The notes beneath the pieces are model-generated. The model searched no databases. It saw only the letters and a program-made list of their open reading frames with translations, and had not been told where the DNA came from. Below, piece by piece: positions 1 to 9,634 of a DNA stretch of 64,000 nt. The position numbers and the translations under genes were made by a program. Numbering within the stretch: position 1 is the stretch's first letter; each line of letters begins with the position of its first letter. The stretch comes from Psychrobacter ciconiae. Its GTDB lineage: Bacteria > Pseudomonadota > Gammaproteobacteria > Pseudomonadales > Moraxellaceae. The stretch is taken from contig NZ_CAJGYV010000001.1 of assembly GCF_904846055.1 (NCBI RefSeq), positions 2,356,001 through 2,420,000 on the forward strand, given 5' to 3'.

Positions 1-12
1 AACTCCTTAAAG
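1..12 (-). promoter_or_regulatory. Shine-Dalgarno of a gene off the left edge (candidate)
   Basis: Read on the minus strand, the first bases give AAGGAG followed by TT and then the window edge. This is a strong ribosome-binding sequence at a position that would suit a minus-strand gene starting a few bases outside the window. The rest of 1-120 is AT-rich with no ORF I can support, so it may be the upstream region of that gene. The gene itself cannot be seen. Confidence 0.3.
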
Positions 13-122
13 AAATAAGTTATCGTTATTTATTATTACAATTCAAAGTGCTTTTAAAATAGTAGCAAATCAAAGCCCACTTTTATGTAGCGCTTCGTGA
101 CTGGCTATTCAAATAAATGGCT

Positions 123-154
123 AAAAAAACGGCAACCGATGATGGCTGCCGAAA
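123..154 (-). terminator. Rho-independent terminator of the acyl-CoA dehydrogenase gene
   Basis: On the minus strand a CGGCAgCC...GGtTGCCG stem is followed by seven Ts. It lies about 20 bases past the stop codon of the acyl-CoA dehydrogenase gene and is oriented to end its transcript. Confidence 0.7.
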
Positions 155-174
155 GTTAATATGAAGAATATATA

Positions 175-1968
175 TTAAAATGCAAACTGCTCAACATCCA
201 TGCTCATAAACGGCTCAACGCCGGTGGCAATTCGCTGAACGTAAGTGGTGCTTCGTGGCAAGAGTTTGGCAAAATAAAACTGCGCGGTTTTGATTTTGGC
301 ATCATAAAACGCCGCTTCCTCTGAGCCATTATCAATCGCTGTTTGCGCAACCAAAGCCATTCGTGCCCAAAGGTAGGCGAGGGTCACATAACCGCTAAAG
401 TACAGATAATCAACTGCCGCACCGCCAACCGCATCAGGGTTTTCGGTCGCCTGCATGCCGATACGGGTGGTCAATTCGCCCCATTCTTTCACGTGTTTGG
501 CAAGTGGGCGCACAAATTGCCCCATCGCGTCATTGTCCCAGTTATCCTCACAAAACTTTTGGATAATTTGCACAAAGTTAGCAAGCAGTTTGCCTTGTGA
601 GCCAAGCACTTTTCGACCGAGTAAATCAAGCGCTTGGATTTCGGTTGTGCCCTCGTAAAGACAGGCAATTCGGGTATCGCGGACGTTTTGCTCCATGCCC
701 CATTCACTGATATAGCCGTGACCGCCATAGACTTGAACACCGTGATTTGCCGCCTCAAAGCCAGTTTCGGTCAAAAACGCTTTGGCAATGGGCGTAAGTA
801 ACGACAGCATTTGGTCGGCAAATTCATGCGCCTCGCCTTCGCCTTTAGCCACCGTATCAGCAAAGTGCGATAAATAATAAACAAGGGCGCGACCACCTTC
901 AGCAAAGGCTTTTTCGGTCAAGAGCATATTGCGGACGGCAGGATGAACGATGATGGGGTCGGCGGCTTTGTCAGGAGCTTTTGCGCCCGATAAGGCGCGC
1001 ATGGCTAAACGGTCTTTTGCGTAGCTGAGTGAACCTTGAAAGGCAAATTCTGCCGCCGTTAACCCTTGAACTGCCGTTCCAATTCGGGCGACATTCATAA
1101 AGGTAAACATACACTGCAAGCCGCGATTTTCAGGACCAATCAAATAGCCGGTTGCGCCATCGAAGTTCATCACACAAGTGGCAGACGCTTTGATTCCCAT
1201 TTTGTGCTCGATTGAGCCGCAAGTGACGCGGTTAGGCGCGCCTAAACTGCCGTCATCGTTGATTAGCATTTTTGGAACGATAAAAAGAGAAATACCTTTG
1301 GTGCCTTTTGGCGCATTTGGCAAGCGGGCAAGGACGATATGAATGATATTGTCAGTTAAATCGTGCTCACCTGCGGAAATAAAAATCTTTTGCCCGGTGA
1401 TTTGATAGCTGCCATTATCGTTTGGTTCAGCTTTGGTTCGGATAATTCCTAAATCCGAGCCAGCTTGAGCTTCGGTTAAGCACATCGTTCCTGACCACTC
1501 ACCCGTGACCATTTTTTCCAAATAAGTGGCTTTTTGGGCATCCGTGCCATGATGCTCAATGGTTTGAATCGCGCCGTGTGACAGCCCAGGATACATCGAA
1601 AACGACCAGTTTGCCGTTCCCATCATCTCATTGATAACGGTTGATACAGAAAAAGGCAGGTTTTGACCGCCAAACGCTTCTTCAGCCGACAGCGCCGGAA
1701 AGCCAAGCTCGCAGTATTCTTTATAGGCATCTTTAAAACCTTTTGGAGTGGTGACCACGCCATTGTCAAAATGACAACCTTCAGCATCGCCGCTTTGGTT
1801 AAGCGGAGAGAGCTCATTTTCAGCAAAGCTTGCTGCCATCTCAAATAAGCTGTTCATCAATTCGCGGTCGGTTTCTTGATAAGCTGGCAGCGTTTGGTAA
1901 TGTGCCTCACTATCAAGAAGCTCATGCATCACAAATTGAATGTCGCGAAGGGGCGCTTTATATTGCAT
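175..1968 (-). CDS. Acyl-CoA dehydrogenase (long, C-terminal-extended type)
   Basis: This 597-aa flavoprotein probably catalyses alpha,beta-dehydrogenation of an acyl-CoA thioester and passes electrons to ETF. It has the N-terminal helical, middle beta and C-terminal helical acyl-CoA dehydrogenase domains. The FAD/substrate segment MCLTEAQAGSDLG is near residue 165, and the YEGTTEIQ motif carries the probable catalytic Glu439. About 150 further residues follow, as in the roughly 600-aa subfamily of beta-oxidation dehydrogenases (DmdC-like and relatives), which is longer than the 380-aa mitochondrial type. The ATG has AAGGA at a good distance. It stands alone with its own terminator. The chain-length preference cannot be read from sequence. 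No signal peptide is present, so it should be cytoplasmic. Confidence 0.9.
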   Translation of the reverse strand: MQYKAPLRDIQFVMHELLDSEAHYQTLPAYQETDRELMNSLFEMAASFAENELSPLNQSGDAEGCHFDNGVVTTPKGFKDAYKEYCELGFPALSAEEAFGGQNLPFSVSTVINEMMGTANWSFSMYPGLSHGAIQTIEHHGTDAQKATYLEKMVTGEWSGTMCLTEAQAGSDLGIIRTKAEPNDNGSYQITGQKIFISAGEHDLTDNIIHIVLARLPNAPKGTKGISLFIVPKMLINDDGSLGAPNRVTCGSIEHKMGIKASATCVMNFDGATGYLIGPENRGLQCMFTFMNVARIGTAVQGLTAAEFAFQGSLSYAKDRLAMRALSGAKAPDKAADPIIVHPAVRNMLLTEKAFAEGGRALVYYLSHFADTVAKGEGEAHEFADQMLSLLTPIAKAFLTETGFEAANHGVQVYGGHGYISEWGMEQNVRDTRIACLYEGTTEIQALDLLGRKVLGSQGKLLANFVQIIQKFCEDNWDNDAMGQFVRPLAKHVKEWGELTTRIGMQATENPDAVGGAAVDYLYFSGYVTLAYLWARMALVAQTAIDNGSEEAAFYDAKIKTAQFYFAKLLPRSTTYVQRIATGVEPFMSMDVEQFAF

Positions 1969-2216
1969 AGAATATCCTTTTTTTAATCATCATTTTTTAA
2001 AAAAACTTAACCATCGTTAAAAAATTTATGCCAATTTGCACAATTTTTTTGTTGGAATGACTAAAAGATAGGATGTCAGCGCGGATTATACAAGATAGGC
2101 GCTCAAACTGATAAGTCATCATCGCGCCTTGCATCTTTTAAAGTTTTTCCGTTACGAGAAATAGGATTTAAATTAAAAGTCGTGTGCTTTCAATGGCTTA
2201 ATAGCGGTAGAAAGGA

Positions 2217-3941
2217 TTAATGGTTTGACAGTAAGTTGTCATCAGTGGTGCTTTGTTCTTGCTCAAGCAGCATTTGGGTAGCAATTTCTGCCGTGACTGC
2301 TCGGCTAAATAAAAAGCCTTGACCGTAGCTACAGCCAATCTTGACTAACGCATCGCGCTGCTCTTTGGTTTCGATGCCCTCGGCAACCGCTTTCATATCT
2401 AACGCCTTTGCTAAGTCTAAAATGGCTTTGACAATTGCCATTTGGGCAGGATCAACCGTGATTTTTGAAATAAAGCTTTGGTCAATTTTGATAAAATCAA
2501 ACGGAAACTCCTGCAAGTAGCTAAGCGAGGCATAGCCCGTCCCAAAGTCATCAAGTGCCAAGCAAACTCCTAGGTCTTTCAGAGATTTTAGCTGTGATTT
2601 GACGCCCGTATTTTTCAGCATCAACGAGGATTCAGTAATCTCTATATGCAGCTGATGACCTAAAATTTGATAATCGTCTAACAGCTTTTTAACAACATCA
2701 AAAAACTCTGACTGGCTAAATTCAGCCGCGTCAGCGTTGATACAAATATGCTGTGACAGTCCAAGTTGTTGCCAGTCGTGCAATTGCTTGATGATTTGAC
2801 TTGCCATTTGACAAAACAGCTCAAAAGACAGCTTGTATTTGGCAATGGCATCAATAAAAAACGCCGGTGTCAACATGCCTTGTTTTGGGTGTTGCCAGCG
2901 AACCAGTGCCTCAAATCCTATGATTTTGCCCGTTGCCAACTCCATTTTAGGTTGATAATAAGGCACAAATTGACCGAGCGTCAGTGCGGCGCGCAGCTCC
3001 GTTTCAAGCTTTAAGGCATCGCTGGTGGCTAAGTTCAAGTCAGAGCGATACCAACAAACATCGTCGCCGCCTTGTTGCTTGACATACCATAAGGCGCGCT
3101 CAGCTTTAATCATTAGCTCTTGAACATCTTTGCCATGGTCGGGGAAATAACTGACCCCAACTGAAACATGAATATGAACCACATGACTGTAAGCCACAAA
3201 AGGGCACTCGCAAATCTGCATGATTCGATTTAGCGCGTTTCGAGCAAGGTTAGCATCGGCAAACTCAAACAGCAGCCCAAAATCATCGCCACCAAAATGT
3301 GCAAAACAGTACAAGGACGTTAGCGCCGATGCTTGAATTCGTTCGGCAAATTGTTGGATAAGAAAATTGGTGGTGTCAGCGCCCAAGGTGCTCAGCAGCA
3401 TGCGGTAACGATCGATATTCAAGCGGATGATAACCACTTCCTGACTGCTTTTATTGAGTAATTCACAAGCTTTGGTTAAAAAGACCTTGCGGTTTGGAAG
3501 TCCGGTCAATTGGTTATAATTGCTCAGTTGGTTGAGCTTGGCTTCTTGTTCAATCATGACCGATTTGTCACGGATAACGCCCACATAATAGTTGGTTTCC
3601 GTGATAACGGCTTTAAAAAAGGTCAGTTGACAATTGATTTTTTGTTCATAGCGCGTCGCTAAGGTGATGTTGGACTGATAAACGTCTTGACTGCTTAAGC
3701 TTTGAATGATGGTGTTAAGCGCTTCTTGCTCATGGACGGATAAAAACTCCTGATTGTAGATACTTAACGGTCGCCCTAATAAAAAGTCTTGGTCATAGCC
3801 CATAAGGATTTCATAAGCTGGATTGACAAAAACGTAGCGCAGCTGAGCGTCCAAAATCAAAATGGCATCATCAAAGTTTTCACAAAGCTGAGTTAATAGC
3901 GCCTGCTTTGTACTGGTTGAAATGGGATTAAAAGTTATCAT
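2217..3941 (-). CDS. PAS-GGDEF-EAL cyclic-di-GMP signalling protein
   Basis: This 574-aa protein has a PAS domain (about residues 15-125), a GGDEF domain and a C-terminal EAL domain. The GGDEF signature reads GGDDF (residues 217-221), an altered fourth position, so cyclase activity is uncertain. The EAL domain keeps EAL (344-346), the later DDFGTG motif and the IKID segment. It therefore looks like a competent c-di-GMP phosphodiesterase. No transmembrane segment is evident, so PAS probably senses a cytoplasmic signal or ligand. The gene is monocistronic, and the Shine-Dalgarno before the chosen ATG is weak. The GGDEF half may act as a GTP-binding regulator, as known for other hybrid proteins; that role is inferred. 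Confidence 0.9.
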   Translation of the reverse strand: MITFNPISTSTKQALLTQLCENFDDAILILDAQLRYVFVNPAYEILMGYDQDFLLGRPLSIYNQEFLSVHEQEALNTIIQSLSSQDVYQSNITLATRYEQKINCQLTFFKAVITETNYYVGVIRDKSVMIEQEAKLNQLSNYNQLTGLPNRKVFLTKACELLNKSSQEVVIIRLNIDRYRMLLSTLGADTTNFLIQQFAERIQASALTSLYCFAHFGGDDFGLLFEFADANLARNALNRIMQICECPFVAYSHVVHIHVSVGVSYFPDHGKDVQELMIKAERALWYVKQQGGDDVCWYRSDLNLATSDALKLETELRAALTLGQFVPYYQPKMELATGKIIGFEALVRWQHPKQGMLTPAFFIDAIAKYKLSFELFCQMASQIIKQLHDWQQLGLSQHICINADAAEFSQSEFFDVVKKLLDDYQILGHQLHIEITESSLMLKNTGVKSQLKSLKDLGVCLALDDFGTGYASLSYLQEFPFDFIKIDQSFISKITVDPAQMAIVKAILDLAKALDMKAVAEGIETKEQRDALVKIGCSYGQGFLFSRAVTAEIATQMLLEQEQSTTDDNLLSNH

Positions 3942-4035
3942 GCCAAATTATCACTGTGCCGTCTAAAAATCAGAAAATATAAAACGCCATCGCAGCGAGT
4001 TGTCTTATGTTGAAGGATATTGGTTAAGCCTTTTG

Positions 4036-4944
4036 TCATTGCATCGCGGATTTATGCAAATTTTGAGCAAGCAAAAGCGCATTTAACGTCGCAAGAGCCA
4101 CCACAGGCGCGGTTTCCGTTCGCAGCATGCGCGCACCAATTTGCCAAGGCAAAAAGCCCTTTGTTGTTGCAAGGTTGATTTCCTCCTCACTCAATCCGCC
4201 CTCAGCACCGATCAATAACTGAATATAAGGCGTTGGCTGCTTTAAAGTATCCAAAAGCTGATTTGGCAGCATCGGCTCACCATCTTTTGGCACGCTCAGT
4301 ACCAGCTTGCTTGCCGCATTGTCATTTAAGGCTTGATAATAAGGGTCACGATAAAGCGGCGCTGCAATCGGGCTTAGCTGATTGTCGCTGATAATATCGT
4401 AACTGCCGTCATTATGGTGAATATGCTCAAGCCACTGCTCAATCGGCATTGGCGCAATAATGAGTGGCACGCGATTGAGACCACACTGCTCGCAAGCGGC
4501 AATAGCGACCTGTTGCAAGTGGGCAAGCTTTTTAGGTACTTGCGCCGCTTTTAAATTGACCTCGCCATGTTGACTGCTCAATAACCAAATCGCTGTAACC
4601 CCAAGCTCCGTCGCCTTTTGAATCGCATAATCCATTCGCTCGCCGCGGCTCATCACAAGCCCGATCATCGTGGTTATGTTAGTCTCACGATTTAGAGCAA
4701 AATGCTCAGTGATGACAACGGTGGCGCTTTTTTTATCAATACTGCAAATCTGAACAAGCGTTTCACCACCAAAGCCATCAAACAATATGCCATAATCGCC
4801 GACTCGCGCGCGAAGCACCTTGCACCAATGATGAAAAATACTGGGCGTAAGCTCAATCTTAGTACCGATAGTCAGCATTGATAACGCTTCTTGCGGCAGG
4901 GCAGGCGCGTCCTCTGAATTTTGTGAATAAAAAAACCGGCGCAA
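4036..4944 (-). CDS. rsmE: 16S rRNA (uracil(1498)-N3)-methyltransferase RsmE
   Basis: RsmE methylates N3 of U1498 in 16S rRNA using SAM. It is a SPOUT (trefoil-knot) enzyme. The N-terminal PUA-like part starts MRRFFYS. The knot motifs are visible: VMSRGERMDYAIQKATELGV, AIAACEQCGLNRVP, LLIGAEGGLSEEE and the C-terminal RMLRTETAPVVALATLNALL. At 302 aa it is longer than E. coli RsmE (243 aa), mostly through a linker near residues 185-225. The start appears to be TTG, with AAAGGA about ten bases upstream; an ATT one codon earlier is an alternative. The gene lies after metF on the same strand but a terminator separates them. Confidence 0.92.
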   Translation of the reverse strand: MRRFFYSQNSEDAPALPQEALSMLTIGTKIELTPSIFHHWCKVLRARVGDYGILFDGFGGETLVQICSIDKKSATVVITEHFALNRETNITTMIGLVMSRGERMDYAIQKATELGVTAIWLLSSQHGEVNLKAAQVPKKLAHLQQVAIAACEQCGLNRVPLIIAPMPIEQWLEHIHHNDGSYDIISDNQLSPIAAPLYRDPYYQALNDNAASKLVLSVPKDGEPMLPNQLLDTLKQPTPYIQLLIGAEGGLSEEEINLATTKGFLPWQIGARMLRTETAPVVALATLNALLLAQNLHKSAMQ

Positions 4945-5099
4945 AATAAAGCTATCCTTTCATTAAAATTTGATAATGCCATCTAAAACTAGGCTGCAAT
5001 TTTAATTATATATTATAATTGAATTAATTTGGATATTATTGTGAAATAATGTTCGTTATTAACTAAGTTTGTCATTTTTATTCAACTTAGCCAAAGCCC

Positions 5100-5127
5100 T
5101 AAGTAGCCATTTTAAATGGCTTACTTA
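5100..5127. repeat. 28-bp near-perfect inverted repeat
   Basis: A TAAGTA-GCCATTT arm is mirrored by AAATGGC-TTACTTA around a central TTTAA/AAAAT region, with one unpaired base. It lies between the metF terminator and rsmE and has no T-tract after it. It could be an operator or a transcript hairpin upstream of rsmE; the sequence does not decide. Confidence 0.5.
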
Positions 5128-5143
5128 TAGAAACAACTAAACC

Positions 5144-5178
5144 AAAAAAAACTGGCGCTCATTGAACGCCAGTTTTTA
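5144..5178 (-). terminator. Rho-independent terminator of ahcY-metF
   Basis: A 10-bp ACTGGCGTTC/GAGCGCCAGT stem with one mismatch has a three-base loop and is followed on the minus strand by seven Ts. It lies about 30 bases beyond the metF stop codon. A T-run on the other side could make it work in both directions. Confidence 0.85.
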
Positions 5179-5203
5179 AAAAGATTAAAAATTTAAGCAA
5201 AGC

Positions 5204-6052
5204 TTAAGCAACCAATCCTAATGCCTCAACCAAACGCTTATTAGGCTCAACCTTGTTCATGCTATAAAAATGCATGGCAGGAACGCCCTCAGCAATCAAG
5301 CGCTCGCAAAGCCGGTAAACCACATCAAAACCAAACTCACGAATCGCCTTTTTGTCGTCACCAAAATCACTAAGCTGACGGCGCAAATAGCGCGGAATGT
5401 CCGCCCCGCAGCTGTCGGCAAAGCGAATGAGATTGCTTGAATTGGTAATCGGCATGATGCCGGCAACCAACGGGTTTTTTGTCGTATCAATACCGCGCTG
5501 CTCTAGGGCGTCACGAAGGTACAAATAACTGTCGGCGTTGTAAAAAAACTGCGTGATGGCAGCATTTGCGCCGGCGTTATATTTGTTCACTAGGTTGTCA
5601 ATGTCAAACATAAAGCTGCGCGCCTGCGGGTGCATCTCAGGGTAAGCGGCAACTTCGATGTTAAAGTGCTCCCCTGAATGCTCGCGGATAAATCTGACCA
5701 AGTCAACGGCAAAGGGCAGCTCGCCCATGCCCACCTGACCTGACGGCAAATCACCACGAAGCGCCACCAAACGGTTTATTCCCAAGCTTTGGTACAATTC
5801 AAGCAGTTCGGCAATCTGACTTTTGTTGTCGCCAATGCACGATATATGCGGCGTGATGGGCGTATCACTGCGACCAATCAGCGCTTTGACAATATCAAGC
5901 GTTCGATCACGCGTTGAGCCGCCTGCGCCATAGGTCACTGAAAAGTAAGCCGGCGACAACTCATTAAGCTCATCGAACGTGCTAAGCAGCTTTTCATGAC
6001 CGACTTCAGTTTTTGCCGGAAAAAACTCAAACGAAAAAGCAGGTTTACTCAC
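5204..6052 (-). CDS. metF: 5,10-methylenetetrahydrofolate reductase
   Basis: MetF reduces 5,10-methylene-THF to 5-methyl-THF with an FAD cofactor, supplying the methyl group for methionine synthesis. The 282-aa length is typical for bacteria. The TIM-barrel family markers are visible: SFEFFPAKTEVG near the N-terminus, FSVTYGAGGSTRDRT, HISCIG, NRLVALRGDLP and AAITQFFYNAD. The start is GTG, fixed by an AAGGAG five bases upstream. It follows ahcY by only nine bases and so is probably co-transcribed. Both genes then fall under the SAH riboswitch upstream of ahcY, which fits their shared place in the methyl cycle. Confidence 0.96.
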   Translation of the reverse strand: MSKPAFSFEFFPAKTEVGHEKLLSTFDELNELSPAYFSVTYGAGGSTRDRTLDIVKALIGRSDTPITPHISCIGDNKSQIAELLELYQSLGINRLVALRGDLPSGQVGMGELPFAVDLVRFIREHSGEHFNIEVAAYPEMHPQARSFMFDIDNLVNKYNAGANAAITQFFYNADSYLYLRDALEQRGIDTTKNPLVAGIMPITNSSNLIRFADSCGADIPRYLRRQLSDFGDDKKAIREFGFDVVYRLCERLIAEGVPAMHFYSMNKVEPNKRLVEALGLVA

Positions 6053-6061
6053 TAGCGCTCC

Positions 6062-7486
6062 TTAGTACTTATATTCGTCAGGCTTAAATGGACCGTCAAC
6101 GCTCACGCCAAGGTACTCAGCTTGCTCGTCGGTCAATCTAGTCAATGTACCGTTAAACCCTGCAACCATTGCCGCGGCGACTTCTTCGTCAAGCTTTTTG
6201 GGCAACACGCGAACGTATAGGTTATCAAAGCGCTCATCAACAGGAAGTTCGGCAAATTTTTGCTCAAATAAGTACATTTGCGCCAAAACTTGGTTGGCAA
6301 ATGAGCCGTCCATCACGCGTGAGGGGTGACCGGTGGCGTTACCAAGGTTGACCAAGCGACCTTCTGCCAGCAAAATCAAATAGTCACTGTCGTCATCTGA
6401 GCGGAACACTTGGTGAACTTGTGGCTTGATTTCGACCCAGCGCCAGTTGTCACGCATAAATTGGGTGTCAATTTCGGTATCAAAGTGACCGATGTTACAA
6501 ACCACCGCGCCCGATTTAAGCGCCGCGAGCATGTTTTTATCGCAAACATGATAGTTGCCCGTGGTGGTAACAATCAAGTCAGTATCTTGCAGCAATCGGG
6601 TATTGATACTGTCCGCGCCGCCGGTGTTATCGCCATTAATGTAAGGAGAAAGTACTTCATAACCGTCCATGCAAGCCTGCATCGCGCAAATTGGGTCGAT
6701 TTCTGAAACGCGAACAATCATGCCTTCTTGGCGCAGGCTTTGCGCAGAACCTTTACCCACATCGCCGTAGCCAATGACCAAAGCGCGGCGACCGGCTAAG
6801 AACATGTCGGTTGCGCGTTTGATGGCATCATTTAAGCTGTGGCGGCAGCCGTATTTGTTGTCGTTTTTGGACTTAGTGACGGCGTCGTTTACGTTAATTG
6901 CAGGAACTTTTAACGTGCCTTTTTTTAGCATGTCGATCAAACGATGAACACCAGTAGTGGTTTCCTCAGAAATACCGTGGATATTGTCCAAAAGCTCAGG
7001 ATATTTATCATGAATCAGCGCCGTTAAATCACCGCCGTCATCCAAAATCAAGTTAGCATCCCAAAGCTTGCCGTTTTCTTCGCCACCGACGAACAGCTGC
7101 TGACGTAAGCACCAATCGTATTCTTCCTCAGTTTCGCCTTTCCAAGCAAACACAGGGATTCCGGCAGCCGCAATGGCAGCTGCAGCATGATCTTGGGTTG
7201 AAAAAATGTTGCAAGACGTCCAGCGAACTTCCGCACCAAGAGCGATCAAGGTTTCGATCAGTACCGCGGTTTGAATCGTCATGTGGATACAGCCGACGAT
7301 TTTAGCGCCTTTTAATGGCTGCTCGCTCTCGTAACGGCGGCGAAGTCCCATAAGGGCTGGCATTTCAGCTTCAGCAAGGCTGATTTCGCGGCGACCGTAG
7401 TCAGCAAGGCTGATGTCAGCAACTTTATAATCAGTAAATGAAGGGTCGATGATGTGGGCAGAGGGGATATTTGACACTGCGTCCAT
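6062..7486 (-). CDS. ahcY: Adenosylhomocysteinase (S-adenosylhomocysteine hydrolase)
   Basis: AhcY reversibly splits S-adenosylhomocysteine into adenosine and homocysteine, relieving product inhibition of SAM methyltransferases. The 474-aa protein has the expected substrate-binding region, the NAD-binding Rossmann motif GYGDVGKG (residues 239-246), the [16 protein letters not shown] segment with the conserved active-site lysine region, and a C-terminal DEYKY tail, in which the conserved Lys-Tyr contacts NAD of a neighbouring subunit. It contains the 40-residue insert common in bacterial forms. AGGAG lies six bases before ATG. It is the first gene of ahcY-metF, and the leader carries an SAH riboswitch. 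Confidence 0.97.
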   Translation of the reverse strand: MDAVSNIPSAHIIDPSFTDYKVADISLADYGRREISLAEAEMPALMGLRRRYESEQPLKGAKIVGCIHMTIQTAVLIETLIALGAEVRWTSCNIFSTQDHAAAAIAAAGIPVFAWKGETEEEYDWCLRQQLFVGGEENGKLWDANLILDDGGDLTALIHDKYPELLDNIHGISEETTTGVHRLIDMLKKGTLKVPAINVNDAVTKSKNDNKYGCRHSLNDAIKRATDMFLAGRRALVIGYGDVGKGSAQSLRQEGMIVRVSEIDPICAMQACMDGYEVLSPYINGDNTGGADSINTRLLQDTDLIVTTTGNYHVCDKNMLAALKSGAVVCNIGHFDTEIDTQFMRDNWRWVEIKPQVHQVFRSDDDSDYLILLAEGRLVNLGNATGHPSRVMDGSFANQVLAQMYLFEQKFAELPVDERFDNLYVRVLPKKLDEEVAAAMVAGFNGTLTRLTDEQAEYLGVSVDGPFKPDEYKY

Positions 7487-7521
7487 AAATTGCTCCTATC
7501 GCAAGGTGGTAACAAGACTAA

Positions 7522-7609
7522 AACGCAGGTGCCGTTGTTTTGACCGCCAAAAGCCGTCCCTCCGAGCCTGACAGCAGAAAACTCTACTGGCGCAACACCT
7601 CTCGGCGGG
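7522..7609 (-). promoter_or_regulatory. S-adenosylhomocysteine (SAH) riboswitch upstream of ahcY-metF
   Basis: Read on the minus strand, the ahcY leader holds the SAH-riboswitch signature. It begins CCGAGAGGTGTTGC and is followed by a variable P2 hairpin and the GTCAGGCTCGG segment, whose CTCGG pairs with the initial CCGAG (P1). A second hairpin (GACGGC...GCGGTC) comes next, and then AACGGCACCT, whose CGGCACCT can pair with AGGTGTTG as the pseudoknot. It ends about 35 bases before the ahcY start. The known class binds SAH and turns on SAH-recycling genes; here it should induce ahcY and metF. I identified it by eye, not with a covariance model. Confidence 0.88.
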
Positions 7610-7668
7610 GAATATTGTAAAGGATGATGCGCGCTTTGTCACCTATTGCCAGTGATTTTGCTGATGCT

Positions 7669-7699
7669 AAAAAAACCGTCTATAAGCGACGGTTTTTTG
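7669..7699 (-). terminator. Terminator of the BtuB-like receptor gene
   Basis: A seven-A run, ACCGTC, a short loop, GACGGT and TTTTTT form a symmetrical terminator. It lies 25 bases past the receptor stop codon, before the ahcY leader, and should prevent read-through into the riboswitch. Confidence 0.8.
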
Positions 7700-7723
7700 T
7701 TTTAAAGTTTTTAAAGGTGAAAA

Positions 7724-9634
7724 TTAAAACCAGTTATAAGTTAACGCGGTGAAAAAGTTGATGCCGTCTTGGTTATAACGCGTGCCGTAAACTTCATTTG
7801 TGGTGTAGTCTTTATTGGTCAAGTTGTTTATGCGGCTTGACCATGTTAAATTGGGGGTGACGTAATAATTCCCGCTAATATTGACAAGGGTATAGTCGTC
7901 CATAGCGCTGCTATTGTCCGCTGAGGTATAAGTTTTGCCAATATGCTCAACCTCGGTTTTAATATCGAAACTGGGCGCTTGATAGCCGACATAGGCAAGT
8001 CCTGTATGTTTTGGACGAAAAACAAGCTTCTTACCCTTGTTTGCACCGCGCTGTTCTTCTGCTTCGGTGCGAGTATAGTGACCACCAAATAAGGTTTGAT
8101 CGATTTGCCAGTCGGAAGTTAAACTAAATCCAGTCAGTTTAGCTTTATCGAGGTTCACCGCTTTATATTTTTTGGTAGCAGGGTCGTAATCGTTATTAAT
8201 AAGGTCATCAACGCGGCTATTAAAAGCCGTTAATCTTGTCAGCTGTAGGTCAGTTGCAGACTCAATAAAAGCCTCAAAGTCTTTGCTTTTTTCAACTTTT
8301 AAGTTTTCGTTAGGCACATAATACGAGCTGTTGATATATAAATCGTTGAGCGATGGAGCTCTGTAGCCTCGCGCAAAGCTTGTGCCAAGGCGCAGTGATG
8401 GGGCAAGTTTCACTGCGTAACCTAAACTAAAAGTAGTTTCATCGTCAAACTGAGAGTTGTCATCATAGCGCAGGTTGGCTTGAAAGTCGTAGCTATCTTG
8501 GTTTGCTTGATAGCCTGCAAAAACACTTTTAATGGTTCGGTCAGAGATTTTATAGCTGTCTGTACCATTTTTTGGTGTATTGTCATTAAAATCAATACCT
8601 TGCTTAAGCCATTCTGCTCCTGATTGTAGTTGACCAACAGGAAGTTTATAAATACTTAATAAATTAGCTTGTCTTTGTTTCGTCTTAAACTCATCGCCTA
8701 ACTTATTGTCAATATTGTCAAGGCTTTCACCTGCGGTAAGGCGCAATGTTAACTTGTCTTTGTCATATTCAGAAAAAGCAGAAATAGCGCCATTTTTTTG
8801 ATGAATTTTTGCGTTAGGTTTATTGCTATAATCGTCAAACTCCGTTGTGCTTTTTGCCAAAATACCAGTTGTACCAATAGTGATATTATTAGTTAGGGGT
8901 AAACTGGCATTTAATGAAAAGTTATTGCTTTCAAAGCCATCATCGTCTTTATTATTTCCAGTTTCGTATTGAATGGCACTAATGCCTTTAGTTTGGTTGC
9001 GGTTTGCTGATAGGCTCAGTTTTCCACCATTATCCCCAACAAATTGTGCGCTGCCGCCGTAAATATAGTGATCGTTTGACCCTGCACCTGCGGTTACTGA
9101 AAAGTTGGTTTTATCGACGTTTGCGCCTTTAGTAAAAACTTGAATCACCCCGCCCATTGCGTCCGCGCCATAAATGCTCGATCCTGAGGCACCATATAAA
9201 ATTTCAATACGGTCAATCTGATCGGTAGGAAGCAGGGCAAGGGTAGGTTGACCGGTTGACATTGAACCGTAACGAATACCGTCAATAAGTACTAATACAC
9301 GTTTGCTGTCATAGCCACGAACGAAGAAATTGCTACTTTGACCTAAACCACCGTCTTGTTTGATGCTAAATCCTGGTTGGCGTCTTAATACGTCAACAAC
9401 GGTTCGACCTTGATAACGCTTAAGCTCTTCGCTATCGATGACCCTTGATTGCGCGATGGTGTTGCTAATTTTGGTCGGCGTTCGGGTAGCAGTGACGGTA
9501 ATTTTGTCAAGCTCCACTTGTGGCAATGTACCCTCCGCCTTGTCAATTTCGGCGGCGGTGGCGGATAACGCAACCATTCCTAATACGCTTGCAATACTAT
9601 AACGTAAATATGTCTCTTGCTTCGATGTTTGCAT
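7724..9634 (-). CDS. TonB-dependent outer-membrane receptor, BtuB-like
   Basis: This 636-aa outer-membrane transporter has a signal peptide (about residues 1-28, ending TAAE), a TonB box (DKITVTATRT), a plug domain with VLIDGIRYG and IEILYGASGSSIYGADAMGGVIQVF, and a 22-strand-type barrel. It ends in Trp-Phe, matching the BAM signal. Overall length and plug sequence resemble BtuB (cobalamin) receptors. I see no cobalamin riboswitch in the 328-base leader and no B12 genes nearby, so the substrate is unproven. A metal complex or another corrinoid is possible. GAGGTAGGG precedes the ATG. It is a single-gene unit with its own terminator. Confidence 0.82.
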   Translation of the reverse strand: MQTSKQETYLRYSIASVLGMVALSATAAEIDKAEGTLPQVELDKITVTATRTPTKISNTIAQSRVIDSEELKRYQGRTVVDVLRRQPGFSIKQDGGLGQSSNFFVRGYDSKRVLVLIDGIRYGSMSTGQPTLALLPTDQIDRIEILYGASGSSIYGADAMGGVIQVFTKGANVDKTNFSVTAGAGSNDHYIYGGSAQFVGDNGGKLSLSANRNQTKGISAIQYETGNNKDDDGFESNNFSLNASLPLTNNITIGTTGILAKSTTEFDDYSNKPNAKIHQKNGAISAFSEYDKDKLTLRLTAGESLDNIDNKLGDEFKTKQRQANLLSIYKLPVGQLQSGAEWLKQGIDFNDNTPKNGTDSYKISDRTIKSVFAGYQANQDSYDFQANLRYDDNSQFDDETTFSLGYAVKLAPSLRLGTSFARGYRAPSLNDLYINSSYYVPNENLKVEKSKDFEAFIESATDLQLTRLTAFNSRVDDLINNDYDPATKKYKAVNLDKAKLTGFSLTSDWQIDQTLFGGHYTRTEAEEQRGANKGKKLVFRPKHTGLAYVGYQAPSFDIKTEVEHIGKTYTSADNSSAMDDYTLVNISGNYYVTPNLTWSSRINNLTNKDYTTNEVYGTRYNQDGINFFTALTYNWF

